Assembly (NCBI RefSeq): GCF_037126465.1
Contig: NW_026999321.1
Coordinates: 245,468 to 309,467, forward strand
Source of the DNA: Ornithodoros turicata
Lineage: Eukaryota; Arthropoda; Arachnida; Ixodida; Argasidae
Direction of reading: 5' to 3'
DNA: 64,000 bases
Shown here one piece after another: positions 53,856-63,725 of the stretch. Within the stretch, counting starts at the first letter, position 1, and every line of letters begins with the position of its first letter. The translations under genes were made by a program, and so were the position numbers. The notes under the pieces are model-generated. The model did not search any database. It was not told the origin of the DNA and saw nothing but the letters and a program-made list of their open reading frames with translations.

Positions 53856-54300
53856 TGATGGAGGTGTGGCAGCAAACAAAGTTTCGTCAATGAAAAAATG
53901 GCTAGGAAGCAAGCGAGCTGGTGAAGATGATGCATAATGTAAAAACCCCGAGACTACACTCTTAAAAATGAACCTCACCGCATAGCACGCTCCTAGCCAA
54001 CCATAATCTCGAATGATATCGTTATCTGCCCTGATTTGTTGAAAAGGGTAGGCGTACGCCTTTTTGTGACAATTATGAACAGCATAAGTGTCACAAAAAG
54101 GCGTACGCCTCCCGTTTTGAACAAATCAGGGCAGATAACGATATCATTCGAGATTATGGTTGGCTAGGAGCGTGCTATGCGGTGAAGTTCATTTTTAAGA
54201 GTGTAGGGAATACGAAGGGACAGACACAACACGAAGTCTCAAAGAGAGAGAGACTTCGTGTTCCCTAGTCTCGGGATTTTTACATTATGCAAAGTTTTGT
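53856..54300. mobile_element. Foldback carrying a TA-family MITE
   Basis: TGCATAATGTAAAAACCCCG-AGACTA and TAGTCTCGGGATTTTTACAT-TATGCA are inverted; between them the nested MITE and a small hairpin (CACGAAGTCTC/GAGACTTCGTG). Resembles the hairpin at 34341-34445. Confidence 0.75.
53957..54203. mobile_element. Palindromic TA-family MITE, best-preserved copy
   Basis: CACTCTTAAAAATGAACCTC to GAAGTTCATTTTTAAGAGTG, TA flanks. The two arms match almost base for base around GTGACAATTATGAACAGCAT, suggesting recent insertion. Confidence 0.93.
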
Positions 54301-55424
54301 TTCCTGATCAGGGCTAGCTCAGGCTGTGTCCCCCATAGTTCTGGCCTATGCGTCCCAGCTGGCCTATGCGTCTATGCACTGCATAACAACAGGCGCAGAG
54401 ACGGGACACGAAGAAGAAACAAGTGCACGCACATACGGAGCGCTGCCTAGCAACTGAAGCTTTACTACCCAAGAGGGGCAGGACCGAAACTTCTCTCCTT
54501 TTCGGTTTTGCCCCTTTTGGGAAATAAAGCTTCATTTCCTATAGTCAGCGCACTGTGTGTGTGCACTTGTTTCTTCTTCTTTATGTCTCGTCTATGCGCT
54601 GTTTTTACGTAGTTATGTACCAACTTGCCCAAATCTCCGCCTTAAAGAAATACAAAGGGCCATCAAAAAAAAAAAAAAAAAGAAGAAGAGAGAATCAGAT
54701 TAAGACGTCTGACGAAATTGTGTGACTAATAGCGCGAAAGGTTTTGATGTGTGCCATTCGTTTCCCAGAAAAAAAAAAAAGAAAGAAAAAAAAGAAAGAA
54801 AAAAAAAACAGCATAAACATGGCTCCCCGAGTTCACCCTTAATTCACCGCTCCGGGTATAACGAGGATAAGGAGGTATGATGATACGTCACCAATGACGT
54901 TATAAGGAGAACTCGTTCTGGTTCGCCGGTCAGTGGGTGTCAGCGCCTTGTCCCTTTGCCGTCGTAAACCAGTTTTGCCAGTTCTCCCGGAGAATTGGGG
55001 ATACAAGGAGGAAGGCTTTTTCAGAACCCCGAACAGCCGAGTAGCAGACGACAGCGGAGTAGCAGACGACAGCGGAGTAGCAGACAACATTTCTCTAGGC
55101 AAACCAGTGAGCGTTCTCCTTATAGCGTCAGCGCGAGGTCCCAGACAGATCACAAGCTGGTACTGCTCTTCACCACCGTTAATTGCGCACGGTCACTTTT
55201 GCGGAGTACTTTAAATTCAATTTCCGCGGTAATTATGACTCTGTGGTGTGAATTACTTCGCATGGTACATCTTACTGACCTACTTAACCGTTTTATAGGA
55301 AGAAAACATGGTGTCAAAAATTACTCTGCGCTACTTTAATGCCTCTGTGTCATCCTCCTGTGGTGGAAGTACAGTACTTGTTTATTCGAGTTCCTCTCAC
55401 GGTGTACTCTCTATCAGACCTGGG
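54301..55424. other. No supported gene; direct repeats
   Basis: An inverted pair (GGAGCGCTGCC.. / GCAGAGACGGGACAC) is weak. Clear is an 18-bp tandem GTAGCAGACGACAGCGGA at 55041-55090, inside frames with no known domain. A/G-rich runs at 54663-54690 and 54769-54808. Confidence 0.35.
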
Positions 55425-55680
55425 TAAATTACTTCTAGAATGTAATTAAATTACATTACTCATTACAGCAACTGAAATGTAATGAAATTACATTACAATT
55501 ACTACGAAAACGTAATGACGTTACAAAGTCATTACTGCGAGCTTAGTCGTTAACGATGTTGAGGATGTGGAAATTCATTGTGGGCTTCAAATTTTTTTAA
55601 CTCTCCAGTTGCCAACTCTCCTTCTGCCAAGTGCCAACACAGAAAACAGACTCTTTTCTTTTGCAAAGACTAATGTGTAA
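55425..55680. repeat. ATTACATTACAATTAC interspersed repeat, uninterrupted copy
   Basis: AGACCTGGGTAAATTACTTC, GAAATTACATTACAATTACT, GTAATGACGTTACAAAGTC, CTGCGAGCTTAGTCGTTAAC. It provides the empty site for the MITE at 51476. Confidence 0.75.
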
Positions 55681-55696
55681 TATCCTTAAAATCCTA

Positions 55697-55944
55697 CACT
55701 CTAAAAACTGAACTTCACCGCATAGCACGCTCTGTGCCAACCATTGCCACGAATGATTGGGTTATCGCTTCTGATTCGAGGAGAGAGAGAGGCGTACGCC
55801 TTTTTGTGTCAATTATCCAATATCCAAATTGACACAAAAAGGCGTACGCCTCCCTCTCTCCTCGAATCAGAAGCGATAACCGTATCATTCGTGGCAATGG
55901 TTGGCGCAGAGCGTGCTATGCGGTGAAGTTCAGTTTTTAGAGTG
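55697..55944. mobile_element. Palindromic TA-family MITE (CACTCTAAAAACTG subtype)
   Basis: CACTCTAAAAACTGAACTTC to GAAGTTCAGTTTTTAGAGTG, TA flanks; arms nearly perfect with GGAGAGAGAGAGGCGTACGC. Confidence 0.92.
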
Positions 55945-56786
55945 TATCGCAAGTTGGGCGCCCTTGCGGCCTTTGCTTTGCCGCGGATACAAGCTCCGCC
56001 CAAGGGCCCTCCCTCTGCGAAGAAAGCAAGAAGAAATAAGCAAACAAAATCGGTAAAGAGGAAAAGTGAAACAGACCGCAATCCTGTTATCAATCACCAT
56101 AACATGAGGGCGTTGAGAGTGGAATTAAAGGACGACTGTTTTTTTATGCGTCGCTTCCTGGAGCGCTCTGGTGGGATGCGAAAGTCGAGCTGCAATTTGC
56201 GAGGCCCGAAATTTGATATTTTCCCAATGTTTTTTCCGTTCCTTAATTTCGTACCACGAAATCAATTTTTCCGTGGTGAGATAAATACATCCCGTGCTTC
56301 CCGAATCTGTCGAAAAAAAAAAAAAGTGAGTTTGACTAGGCAATTTCCGGACTTCATGATTCGGAAAATTTAATTTCTCACGTCGAAAAATTCATAGAAG
56401 TGTTCTCACACGATGGCAAAAACTCTGTGAAGGCGAATTCCGTTGACAGCACAATTTTCCGACGGTTAGATTTTTAAATATAATTTTGTGACACGTTACG
56501 CGAGACACCCTATATACGTTTTCAGTTGCGCGGAACTCCCAGTTTTTAGGTGATGTATTTTAATACTGGGTCGAAATGCGCCGCCGCCGCAACATTCAAT
56601 AGTTACTTGTGTGTGTTTCACATTTTGCGATTTTTACGTCAGATTTTTTTCCCCGCATATATCGAGACAGAATGAAACGTGGGGCTGCTGGAACGAACAC
56701 AGTACTGCGCTTACTGTAACGTGATGTGTATTACGAAATAACCATTTAATCCCTTTGTGACTCCAGAGAAACACAAGTGAGGAACA
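55945..56786. other. Upstream region of the Kunitz gene
   Basis: No coding support. An ACACGTTACGCGAGACACC-CTATA end-motif lies at 56489-56514. A possible TATA-like TTTAAT is at 56745, about 40 bases before the ATG; no strong TATA box. Confidence 0.3.
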
Positions 56787-56820
56787 ATGAAGTGTGCGCT
56801 GTCGTTCCTGGTCGCAATAT
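56787..56820 (+). CDS. Kunitz gene exon 1: signal peptide start
   Basis: GGAACAATG gives a fair start context. The exon encodes MKCALSFLVAI plus one base (phase 1) and ends at ATAT then GTGAGT. With exon 2 it completes a 20-residue signal peptide. Support: matching phase with exon 2, hydrophobic core, good donor. Confidence 0.75.
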
Positions 56821-56951
56821 GTGAGTGGTTGCTTTCAGCACTCGAACTAATGCACAATAAAATATCTTTTATATTAAAATATTATTAATATATTATATTA
56901 ATATTATTAAAAGTTATATTAAAATATAAAATATGACTTTTGTTCTGCAGG

Positions 56952-57032
56952 CGTTGCGGTCCAGGCTTCCGTAGCCTACGAATACAGCTACATTGACCAG
57001 CTGCGCATGGCACGCACGCACGCTGACGGAGG
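56952..57032 (+). CDS. Kunitz gene exon 2: end of signal peptide and N-terminal linker
   Basis: Acceptor TTGTTCTGCAG, donor GAG then GTGAGA. It finishes the signal peptide (C-V-A-V-Q-A-S-V-A, probable cleavage after residue 20) and adds an 18-residue linker, YEYSYIDQLRMARTHADG, before the split Gly codon (phase 1). The linker's Tyr/acidic start is unusual; Tyr-rich N-terminal tails occur in some secreted thrombin- or chemokine-binding arthropod proteins, but no function can be assigned here. Confidence 0.75.
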
Positions 57033-57227
57033 TGAGATTCCCTTAATCTAAAGAACAACAGTGCCTAACAATCCACACAATCGAATCTCCGCTTGCATTT
57101 GTCAACGTTCTGTCTATAGCCTCTCATGAACCCAAAGGGCGTCGCTCAGACAAAAAACAAAAAGAAAAAGAAAAAGAACAGCGCCCTCTACATATCTTCT
57201 ATCACGTTTTCAGAATGGAAATATAGG

Positions 57228-57275
57228 GGGTGACAGGGTAGCCTGCCGTTGTTGGCCGCACTCAAATGTGTATCG
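57228..57275 (-). repeat. SINE 3'-end remnant
   Basis: Minus strand CCGTGACGATACACATTTGA, GTGCGGCCAACAACGGCAGG matches the Ruka-like SINE tail at 45754-45850. Confidence 0.55.
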
Positions 57276-57582
57276 TCACGGCTACTATAGCCCCCCCCCC
57301 TCCCCCCACAAAAGAAGGAAAGGGGAGAGGGGAGTTGAGTATTTTAAAGTGATGCATAAGCAGGATGACCGATACTGATGGGACGGAGGCACACTGTAGA
57401 TGAGAGGTGCACTATTGGCGCCGAGAAGTTTGGGAGTCGCCCCCTGGTGTTCACTGAACGAACCTTGTCGTGGGGATGTCCCCGGGCAGTATTCTCACAT
57501 TGCATTGCGTATAAAGGCATTGCACGTGTTAGGTTCTGTCCGGCATTGATATTTCCTGGTGATTCATGAAGAAAACGACATA

Positions 57583-58296
57583 CTGTAGAAGTGGTTTTTT
57601 TCGCGCGGAATTATTTTTCGCGTTTTTCGCGCACACCTCCAAAATCGCGAATTTAAGTTCCCGCGAATAACTCTGGCCATATGAGGGCGAAAATCGTTCG
57701 GCGTTCGACGCTATACCGCGACTACCTGACCCTTTCTACTCCATGTAGCATAGGCAGTTTAAGCAAGCGCAGAAGATTGTTTTATCCCATCAGGCAAGAT
57801 GAAAAGAAATGAAAATTCACCATGCTTTGTTACTCCTATAAACGCTTTGCACTATACATGCAATATACCACTATACCACGAAGCCAGAACATGCCTTTCC
57901 CCGCATTCTCAAAACCAGCTTGAATGATAGTACCACATCTCAACCGAACTGGTCAGTGCCCCGAGTGAATAAGAACTGCTAAAATAAACTGGTAACTTGC
58001 ACACGGCCAGTACTACGGCCTCCTACAGGGTCCCTAAAGGTCATTTGACAGGACCTTTCCTCTTATCTCTGTGAGGAGAAGAAAGGAATAGATCTAGAAT
58101 GCCGCAATCCACGTGAACAACGGACGTCTTAGTACGTGCCGAAATATGTCCGAGTATTGACGGCGGCACGATATGCAAGAGCAAAGCACTCCCGGAAACC
58201 TGTGTCGCGAATTTAAGTTCTCGCGAATCAATCCTCAAAGCAGCTCTGCTCGAAAACGCGAAAATATTTTCCACGCGGAAAAAACCACTTCTACAG
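57583..58296. mobile_element. TA-flanked element, CTGTAGAAGTGGTTTTTT ends
   Basis: CTGTAGAAGTGGTTTTTTTC-GCGCGG and CCGCG-related CACGCGGAAAAAACCACTTC-TACAG with TA at both sides. Subterminal GCGAATTTAAGTTC-CGCGAAT is present at both ends, in inverted arrangement on the flanking arms. No transposase seen. Confidence 0.8.
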
Positions 58297-58672
58297 TATG
58301 TGTTCCAAGTAAATCGCATTTTTATTCCAATATGACAGTTTTTGTTGTAAGTAACAGAAACGAAACCGAAACGGGGATCCCCACCAAGAGACGGCACAGT
58401 GGCGCCCCTAGTGAGGGTCTCGCCGCGAATAGAGTGGTCTTTCCGCGAGGTCCGTTTCTCTGAAGAAAGCGCACGAGGCCGCGAGTTTTTCAAAGTCGCT
58501 CCGCATTAGAACCTTCGGGGAAGAGGACGTCCGTCAGTATATGCCAGGCCTGGCGTGGGGAATATGAGTTTCCCGCATAGTACGGTGTGCACGGCATTCT
58601 GTCAGGATATGCGCGAAATCTAGGCCTTAGCCCTTTGCTTGCGTATTAACCTGTTCAAAACTTAGCTCTCGC
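58297..58672. other. Intronic, nothing seen
   Basis: No supported feature. Confidence 0.4.
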
Positions 58673-59001
58673 CAGTGGCGTCGGAACTATTTTTTCACTG
58701 GGGGAGCGAAAAAAAAATGCTATATCATCATCATCATCATTTATTTTCCTTGAGGGCTCATGCAGGCAATACAGGGGTGGTACACAAATTGAAAACGTGC
58801 TCCAGGAAATTACGACATGCGCATACTTGTACAGCAGACCTAAACTAACATTGCTGAAGTAATGTCTATGAATATGTCAGTGAGAAGATAATGTTAATAT
58901 AATTACAAACATAATTTACATATCTGGGGGAGCCGTGCTACCTCATCTGTAAATGAGGGGGAGCCGTCGCTCCCCCTGCTCCCCCTGTTCCGGCGCCCCT
59001 G
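58673..59001. mobile_element. hAT MITE, CAGTGGCGTCGGAAC ends
   Basis: CAGTGGCGTCGGAACTATT and GTTCCGGCGCCCCTG with perfect 8-bp duplication GCTCTCGC (58665-58672, 59002-59009). Distantly like 47893-48330 at its termini. Confidence 0.88.
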
Positions 59002-59642
59002 GCTCTCGCCTAAACGACGGAAAGATTTCCCCAACTCTTTATGTTGCACAAAAAATCGCACAAAAGATCGATCGACGATGCCCATCAGCCTCACATCTGC
59101 GAATGGGGGGGGGGGGGATCCAAAATGATGTGTACATACGCGATTTCTTCCCTTTCATAATATGAATGAACACCTGCCGATGATTAAGCACGAAAGATTT
59201 CAATGCCAACAGAGCATTACGCGGCTCTACGAATTTTCCAAAGGATCAGTAAAAGTTGATAGTTTCGAACTCTCCAAGATCAGGTGACGTCACCGTGAGC
59301 TCAGCAGTTTTGTCTCCTAGCAACGGAGCGAGCACCAGTCCGCCTTCAGCGCCCTACGTAGAAACCAAACCCTATTCCAGCAGTCAGTGAGGTGACAACA
59401 GTAGTAAGGTGACGCCGCGAGTAACACTTCAGGAACAAAGTTGCCAGACAGGGCGTCATATTGCACGCGGTTTGCAACGAGTGCGCCTACTGATCCCAAG
59501 GTCACGGGTTTCATCTCAGCCGAGAACCCAGCCAGTTGGTGACAGGGTAGAATTTCCTTTTTAACGCGCTCTCGCGAGGGGCTTTAAATAGGGTGTGCCG
59601 TGTGCTGAGCTTTCGGTGCATGTTACAGGAGCTATGAACTCT

Positions 59643-59892
59643 ACACTCTTAAAAATGAACTTCACCACATAGCACGCTCCTAGCCAACCATCATCTCGAA
59701 TTATATCTTTATCTACCCCGATTTGTTGAAAACGGGAGGCGTACGCCTTTTTTGTGACACTTATGCTGTTCATAATTGTCACAGAAAAGGCGTACGCCTC
59801 CCGTTTTCAACAAACCAGAGCAGATAACGATATCATTCGAGATTATGGTTGGCTAGGAGCGTGCTATGTGGTGAAGTTCATTTTTAACAGTG
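59643..59892. mobile_element. Palindromic TA-family MITE in Kunitz intron 2
   Basis: CACTCTTAAAAATGAACTTC to GAAGTTCATTTTTAACAGTG, exact TA flanks. Confidence 0.92.
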
Positions 59893-60055
59893 TACCAAGC
59901 TATAGCCAGCCGACTGTGTCGGCACCAAACAGGGATTTTAACTTGTTAGCTGTGACACCTTTTCTATAGATGAATCCGATAATGTCGTATCCAATCAATG
60001 CTATCGCGGTTACCCCAGAGGCCGAGCCTATTATGTACTTATTAGGTACGGGCAT

Positions 60056-60174
60056 AGTTGTACAAAATATGCCCCGCCTCCTGTTCTCAACAAATCAGGG
60101 AGTCGAACGCTGTCGTCCGGGATGATGGTTGGCTAGGAGCATGCAATGTAGTGATGTTGAGTTTATGAGTGTAG
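60056..60174. mobile_element. Right half of a TA-family MITE
   Basis: CCGCCTCCTGTTCTCAACAA, ATCAGGGAGTCGAACGCTGT, GATGATGGTTGGCTAGGAGC, TTGAGTTTATGAGTG; the left half is unrecognisable. Confidence 0.75.
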
Positions 60175-60343
60175 AGCAGATGACGTTATGTGTACCTTCA
60201 CGTTGGCGTCTGATTTGGTAGTGCAAAGCTCCAGATGAAGTCTACTTGCCCGCATTCGGAAAGAGTGCGCAGTTTATTAATGCTGCGCACGTTATGAGGG
60301 TGAAGCATTGAACAAGAACTTGTAAACATTATTACATAGCGTA

Positions 60344-60581
60344 CACTCTTAAAAATGAACTTCACCACATAGCACGCTCCTAGCCAACCATCACCCCGAA
60401 TGACAACGTTCTCGCCCTAGATTTGTTGAAAACGGGAGGAGGAGCCTATTTTGTGGCCATTATGCACAGCACGAAATAGGCTCCTCCTCCCGTTTTCAAC
60501 AAATCAGGGGCGAGAACGTCGTCATTCGGGATGGTGGTTGGCTAGGAGCGTTCTATGTGGTGAAGTTCATTTTTAAGAGTG
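60344..60581. mobile_element. Palindromic TA-family MITE (AGGAGCC subtype), copy 2
   Basis: CACTCTTAAAAATGAACTTC to GAAGTTCATTTTTAAGAGTG; nearly identical to 46584-46821 including GGGAGGAGGAGCCTATTTTG. Confidence 0.92.
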
Positions 60582-61192
60582 TAGATGAAGAAAGTTACTC
60601 CTATTAAGCATGTAACTAAACAATCGTTAACCGTTTAAACGACCCCCAGGCGGGAAAAAGTAATCAGCAGACCAAATTTTCCAAATTTCCAAATTTCCAA
60701 ATTTTTAAAATAATCTTATGATACTTGACGTCACCTGAACAAAAAAAAAAAAAACAGTCGGAGAGCATACAATGCGATCACTCGAATTCGGTAGCATTAT
60801 GAAAACACGACGTAGTTTGCTTAATGGTGTGGTAATAACGCTTTGTAAGACGTTCATAAGCGTGGTTCATCACAACACGCTTATTACGTGATGCTCTGCA
60901 TACCAGAGTTTTGAGTGAGTATGAATTATTTTTTCACACGCTATAGCTTGAGAGTTGCAGACACTTGGAGCGTCACATGAGCAAGGGCCTCAGCTATTTT
61001 GATTAGTCATCATGAGGTGGTCATATCACACCGCGGCCACCGCACTGGCAAACGTTGTTTCCGTGACATCCGAGCGAGTTTTTACTCCCTCTGCTCCAAA
61101 ACTTATTGGATTGTGGGTTCACACGGATGCCATGTTTATCCCTTGGGACCTGTCAATACTATATATACATACTATATACTGTACTATAATAT

Positions 61193-61435
61193 GTTTGTAA
61201 GTCAAACGCCACCATGGCAATACTGGACAGCTGTTTTGGCCTTCTTGGGCCTCATCAGCAGTACGCAGGCAGGCAACGTTTGAGTGGATGGCGTCAGAAG
61301 GTCACGTAACGTATGATTCCTCCCGTCAGGGTGAGCTAAGTCACCACTGAAAGCCCAGTGCAAAGCAAGTGAAGTATACTAGGAAAAAAATGGCTCTTGG
61401 AAAAAATGGAGCTCTTTGGCTGCACGTATAGCATA
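61193..61435 (-). repeat. Hammerhead repeat unit, antisense to the Kunitz gene
   Basis: Reverse complement of the 233-bp unit. The core (61251-61257) is CTGATGA with stem II GGCC/GGCC and stem I GTACTG/CAGTAT (pairing kept by paired changes), but the GAA after stem II has become AAA (conserved G12 lost), so it should not cleave. Confidence 0.8.
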
Positions 61436-61560
61436 TGTTGATGATAGCTGAAGAGGCCCAAGAAGGCCGAAACAGCTGTCCAGTACTGGCATGGCTACGT
61501 TTGACTTACAAACATATGCTATACGTGCAGCCAAAGAGCTCCGGCTATTTTTTTTTACTA
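61436..61560 (+). repeat. Hammerhead repeat fragment, sense, head-to-head with the previous unit
   Basis: CTGAAGA (61448-61454), GGCC/GGCC stem II, GAA, ACAG/CTGT, cleavage C at 61480, CAGTAC. The core is intact but the stem I 5' strand (ATAG) no longer pairs because the junction with the inverted unit replaced it. It ends in GAGCTCCGGCTATTTTTTTT. Inactive as it stands. Confidence 0.8.
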
Positions 61561-61692
61561 TACTATACTACTTACATCTATATATACTACATACATCTAT
61601 ACCTTGGGACCTTAGGACCAAGTGTCTCAGATCCCGTGACTAATGTCGAACGAAACGATACATTCCAGCCGCTGTATACGTGTTTTGCGCAG

Positions 61693-61866
61693 GTGACACG
61701 ACAGAAATCTGTCGTCTTCCCAAGGATGTAGGACCATGTAACCAATACTTCCCCAAGTTTTATTTTGATGCGGATGAAGGGGAATGCAAACTCCTCATCT
61801 ACGGCGGTTGCTATGGAAATCTCAACAACTTCGACACGTACGGCGAGTGTAAGAAGGTTTGCGGAG
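61693..61866 (+). CDS. Kunitz gene exon 3: Kunitz/BPTI domain
   Basis: A 174-bp phase 1-1 exon, the standard single-exon Kunitz module, between TTTTGCGCAG and GTGAGT. Cys spacing is exactly C-x8-C-x15-C-x7-C-x12-C-x3-C (Cys 45, 54, 70, 78, 91 and 95 of the precursor), with the conserved GPC, YGGC and NNF motifs. Kunitz domains block serine proteases by inserting the residue after the second Cys (P1). Here P1 is Asn and P1' is Gln, replacing the usual Lys/Arg and Ala/Gly. Trypsin-type inhibition is therefore unlikely; another protease, a non-canonical site or a channel/receptor role is possible. Confidence 0.93.
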
Positions 61867-63335
61867 GTGAGTTATTCGGTCATTACCAGCGGGTTAGGCG
61901 TAGCTCGTAGGCTTAGTTACTGTCACACTGCATATGGCCTCGATGCTATACAAGTGGCCGTTGTCCTGGTTTCGTGAACTTGCAAACACGTGACGCAACA
62001 CCGCGACAGTTGCAATAGACAGTGTTGAAAGCCTAGCTTACTGTGATTTGTGCGTTCCCTGTGATGTTTACATATTTTCCTGCCACAAACGCACAATACT
62101 GTTCGAAAACAGTATGCCATAGAGTAGCTCGCAATACATTCAACACTAGAGGCGCTCGAAGGTCGACTCTCAACGACTGTCTTCTCGATGTGGGTCGCTG
62201 GTGTCGATGACGTAGGATGACACTCACAAACAGGGGTGACACAAACCCGTTATTGTTGTAACTACCCTCAAGCGGGTGCGTTTGGCAAAACTCATAAAAA
62301 TCGTAAAAAACGTCATTTTGAGGTCATGTGACTTTGTTTACATGTCGTTTTGCCACTTACCGACATATTTCCGTCGTCATAACGCCAGGAGATGAACGTA
62401 TTTTGCCAGCGTAAACTATGCGGTGCTTCTTCCGCAACATGGTATCCCATTTCTCCTTAGTTAAGTACATCAGATCGGCTCAGTGAGTCTTAACGCGCGG
62501 TCGTCATCGCATTTTTGGAAGTCGTCAACAGTACGAGGCCTTATGTGCAAAACTGCGTGTTTTACTGCGAGATTATCGGATAAAAATAATTACCGTGATC
62601 GACATCCAAAATGTTGCTCAGAAACAACAACTGCATTGTTCAAACGGTTTGGCCGCCGATCACGGGCGCCGCCATCTTTAAGGTCACGTGTGTCTTGACG
62701 CTTGCTGTGACGTGCGACTAGGACCTGTCCAGGACGTATTGCGTTCGCCCAGCACGCTTTCGTCTACGGAGCAATACATTGGATGCCACCGCTGTGCTCT
62801 CACACACCAAAGGAATCACGCGATTGGCTCATCATATTTTGGAAAAAATGGACCTCGAAATTCGACATTTTCCTTAAACTGCCTATTCACATGAGTCATT
62901 TTATCGACGGCCCTGAGTTTTCGGATGCATGAAGAAGACCGAGAGACACAGAAGACGACACACGTAGGTTGTGAGGAAAACATGAGGCACAGGCGCGTCT
63001 GGCCAATGTACGCAAAGCCGCACACAAGGGGAATAGAATACACAACTTTCTCCTTGCAAAGAACAAAAGGCTTCCTGTACCTCCACGCCACAAGATTCAG
63101 ATATAGAGCTGAAGGGGGTCAAACGGCTTAATTGAAAGGCATTGAAAAAAAACAACAACAACTTTGATATTATAGTATTCAGCGTCAGCAAGAATGATGA
63201 TGTGAGCAACTGCATGGAAATGGGGCATTACAACAACATTACGAGAGTTTACATCATTCCACGGTGTACACTGTGAACTTTCAAGCAATCCATAACTTAA
63301 AAACCGGAGAGTAGGGGACAAAAAACGACAACACA
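61867..63335. other. Kunitz gene intron 3; no other exon found
   Basis: I searched for a second Kunitz module or Cys-rich exon between the donor at 61867 and 63672 and saw none. Otherwise unassigned. Confidence 0.4.
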
Positions 63336-63672
63336 CACTCTAAGAACAAAAGGTATGATTTTCTACCCATTTCGGTAGAGCTGCATTGCAACCACATTTC
63401 TACTCCAACCAGTTTTACCTTCTGGGTATAACTGCAGAGTAGAAACAAACTACAGAGTAGAATCTGTCGTTCTACCAGCTCGGGTAGGGAAATTCTACCA
63501 TTTTCTCTTAGAGCGAACGTGAGAGAGAGGAGGAAGGGAAAGGGACGTCACCGCTTGTACCCGCGGGGGAGAAGTCGCGTGTGGATTGGCACTGGTATGG
63601 TAATGGTAATGGCAATGGTAGAAGTAGCGTCCTGCTGCAACTGTGGGTACGAAGTTCTAACTTTTTTCTTAG
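63336..63672. mobile_element. MITE whose terminus forms a splice acceptor
   Basis: CACTCTAAGAACAAAAGGTA at the left, AGTTCTAACTTTTTTCTTAG at the right, with internal GTAGAATCTGTCGTTCTACC and ACAGAGTAGAAACAAAC-like words; reverse relative of 53469-53717. It has an internal second TIR-like site (CTACCATTTTCTCTTAGAG at 63494-63513) and a GGTATGGTAATGGTAATGGC simple repeat at 63594-63615. Confidence 0.75.
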
Positions 63673-63704
63673 AATTCAGACAAGGTCTCAGAGAGCTGTG
63701 TTAG
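63673..63704 (+). CDS. Kunitz gene exon 4: C-terminal tail and stop
   Basis: Acceptor CTTTTTTCTTAG at the MITE edge. In phase 1 it gives E-F-R-Q-G-L-R-E-L-C then TAG. The spliced total is 321 nt including stop, an exact 106-residue frame, and AATAAA follows 16 bases after the stop. The tail adds a seventh mature Cys with no partner in the domain, which could allow dimerisation. Transcript evidence would be needed to exclude a different last exon beyond the window. Confidence 0.5.
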
Positions 63705-63719
63705 AGTTGAAGTTCCTTG

Positions 63720-63725
63720 AATAAA
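63720..63725 (+). terminator. Polyadenylation signal AATAAA
   Basis: AATAAA 16 nt after the TAG; a GT-rich downstream element is not obvious. Cleavage would be expected near 63740. Confidence 0.5.

Larger units (their letters stand above)
57033..61692 (+). other. Kunitz gene intron 2 (4.66 kb), MITE-filled
   Basis: Phase 1 intron. It contains a SINE tail remnant, a 714-bp TA element, a hAT MITE, two and a half palindromic TA-family MITEs and an inverted pair of hammerhead repeats. 60582-61192 shows nothing else. 57300-57580 holds a C-run and no feature. Confidence 0.6.

Noticed and set aside
54933..55339. Open frames with repeated SSRRQRSSRRQ
   Set aside because: Produced by an 18-bp tandem repeat; no other support.
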